Assembly (NCBI GenBank): GCA_007844125.1
Contig: CM017557.1
Location: 58,051,857 to 58,115,856, forward strand
DNA: 64,000 nt
Direction: 5' to 3'
From: Sinonovacula constricta
Lineage: Eukaryota; Mollusca; Bivalvia; Cardiida; Solecurtidae
The translations under genes were made by a program, and so were the position numbers. Under the pieces are notes generated by a model, which saw only the letters and a program-made list of their open reading frames with translations, had not been told where the DNA came from and made no database searches. This document shows, in pieces, positions 62,401-64,000 of the stretch (positions are counted from its first letter, which is position 1; each line of letters starts with the position of its first letter).

Positions 62401-64000
62401 AAAAGAATGGTTTACAATAGCGTTAATCTTGGTTAAAAGTACAATAAAAGAATGCGCAGACTGTTATACATATATAATTTATGTTCAAAAAAAGAAAAAG
62501 AGAAAAAAGGAATAAACAAAGCACGCGCATAACACATAGGATATTGCTCAATGTTGAAGGTTAATTCATCATTTGAACAAATCAAATTATACATGCAAAT
62601 ACTAGAGCAAAAATAAGACAACATTTTGGCCCAAAGAAAAAATATTTTAGCTATCGAGGTGACCACACAAAAAGTGCGAAGTTTGTTGAAGTGGAGCTGG
62701 GATTTAGGGATAACAGTGCTATGACGAATCCATAAACATGACATGTAACGCAATGTTGCATTATTAATTGTTCTCGATGAAGATGAAACACATTCAGAAA
62801 ATAAACCCAAAGACTCTATCAAAACAAACATTGTATGGCATTGCTCGGTGTTATGTCGATGCAGTAATTATAATATTTATTTCGTGAACATGGACATGTT
62901 GTAACAGTCTTTGTTTGCGAATGGGATTATTGTCTGTCCCTTAAGTATGCCAGTTTATCTAATGACATGTATAATGTACACATCTCACAAAGTTTCTAGG
63001 CATGATGTGCGCTTTCCTGATTAAATTACGTGGCAGGTGATTTGAAAATAACATCCAGTGCCACAGAGAAAATTGATTTGTTCACGTTTAGAGAACCATG
63101 AGACAAGCAGACCATTGGCCATAGGTAATGGTGCATCAGTCATTGTGTGTAAATGAGTATATTTACTGGCCCTTTGGTATATTGTTCAGTTTGATCTCAA
63201 TTCTACAAATCTTACATTTCATTGCCTATTTTTTTTCTAAGTTGTTTGGCAATGCGAGATAAAAAAATAAATAAATAACTGACACTTGTGTTTTCCAGGA
63301 TTACGAGAAATATCGCCTTTGTTTCTTTACTGAAAATTGTTGCAAAAAGCCTATCACCTTATTGTGCATTTAGATTCGATATGTGTTAAAAGGTAATTCA
63401 AAATACTTCACGGATTCGGTAAAACATTATTTATACATGACTCAAAATTTGGAAGCATCAAGCACAATGTCCGTCTAAATCTATCTATCTTCCCAGTTCA
63501 CTTGTTATTGCTAAAGGATGGGATGCACAGCGATGTGAATGAAACCTACTAACACACTGTGATGTGATAAGTGCAAACATGTTTCCCCCTAATTTGATTA
63601 CTTAGTCCTATATACCTATGTCCAAACTCTTCGATGTCCTACATGTATATACTTATTGTTCAAAGATATATAATCACATTGTTATGCTATGCGTCCCTTT
63701 GCTTAGTGCTTTGTAATATGTATTTCTTTGCCGAAAAGGTAAATGGTTATTCGTAAACAAAAGACGTTATCGTTTTATAAGTATTATAAAATTAAAGGCA
63801 TACAACAACTGGATACATAAGGGTATGTCATTCGTTCCCATTTGAAGATTATGAAAGTGGAAAATAGTAATAACATGCGATGGCAAAATTAAACCAATAC
63901 AGGTTAAAACCAATCTGTATAATAAACGTGTTGACCTAAATGTTACCGACTATAATTACAGTTGTATAAAAAACCGATGCATTCTTAAAAATCATATTAT

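Larger units (their letters stand above)
49920..64000. other. Gene-poor region, 50-64 kb
   Basis: Apart from the repeats listed separately I see no splice-supported coding sequence. The longest open frame (62433-62831, minus, 132 codons) has no recognisable domain. The region is probably intergenic or a long intron. Confidence 0.45.

Noticed and set aside
62433..62831. 132-codon minus-strand open frame
   Set aside because: No domain, unusual composition and no promoter or splice context; such lengths occur by chance.

Overview
The window looks like nuclear DNA of a mollusc, most likely a bivalve. It is AT-rich and has short phase-1 exons separated by long introns. It carries many tRNA-derived SINEs with internal Pol III boxes, decayed hAT and LINE copies, several minisatellites and a long (CA)n tract. 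There are no operons, ribosome binding sites or bacterial gene structure. The assignment to bivalves rests on repeat style and on my memory of molluscan SINEs, not on a database search.

Layout. At 0.8-1.5 kb there are two candidate exons of an unidentified minus-strand gene. At 1.5-2.6 kb a SINE is split by the 3' end of a LINE. From 2.6 to 17.6 kb the DNA is mostly non-coding, with scattered SINEs and a nearly complete, internally deleted hAT element (6186-7845) carrying the C-terminal half of a broken transposase. From 17.6 to 29.1 kb there is a plus-strand multi-exon gene. It encodes EGF-like domains, an unrecognised cysteine-poor extracellular region, a further EGF-like end, one transmembrane helix and a short basic cytoplasmic tail, followed by AATAAA signals. 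Its start lies upstream of the first exon I can see. I reconstructed 13 exons. Phases agree throughout the second half, but three places look damaged or unusual: a lost splice donor, an in-frame TGA, and two competing acceptors before the membrane exon. The introns hold a 1-kb minisatellite, a second minisatellite and a (CA)n tract of about 275 bp.

From 29.15 to 44.6 kb there is a tandem satellite array. Nine near-identical copies of a tRNA-like Pol III promoter unit recur every 1.51-1.52 kb, or every 1.30 kb where a 217-bp deletion is present. Decayed units flank the array on both sides. From 44.6 to 64 kb I see no convincing gene. This part holds SINEs, a minisatellite, a guanine-rich tract, several low-copy interspersed repeats, and three diverged copies of a 170-250-bp non-coding element.

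The most novel items are the satellite array built on a tRNA-like unit with its own T-run terminator, the apparently decaying (or soluble/membrane-switching) EGF-TM gene beside it, and the three-copy non-coding element near 52.7, 58.5 and 62.3 kb.
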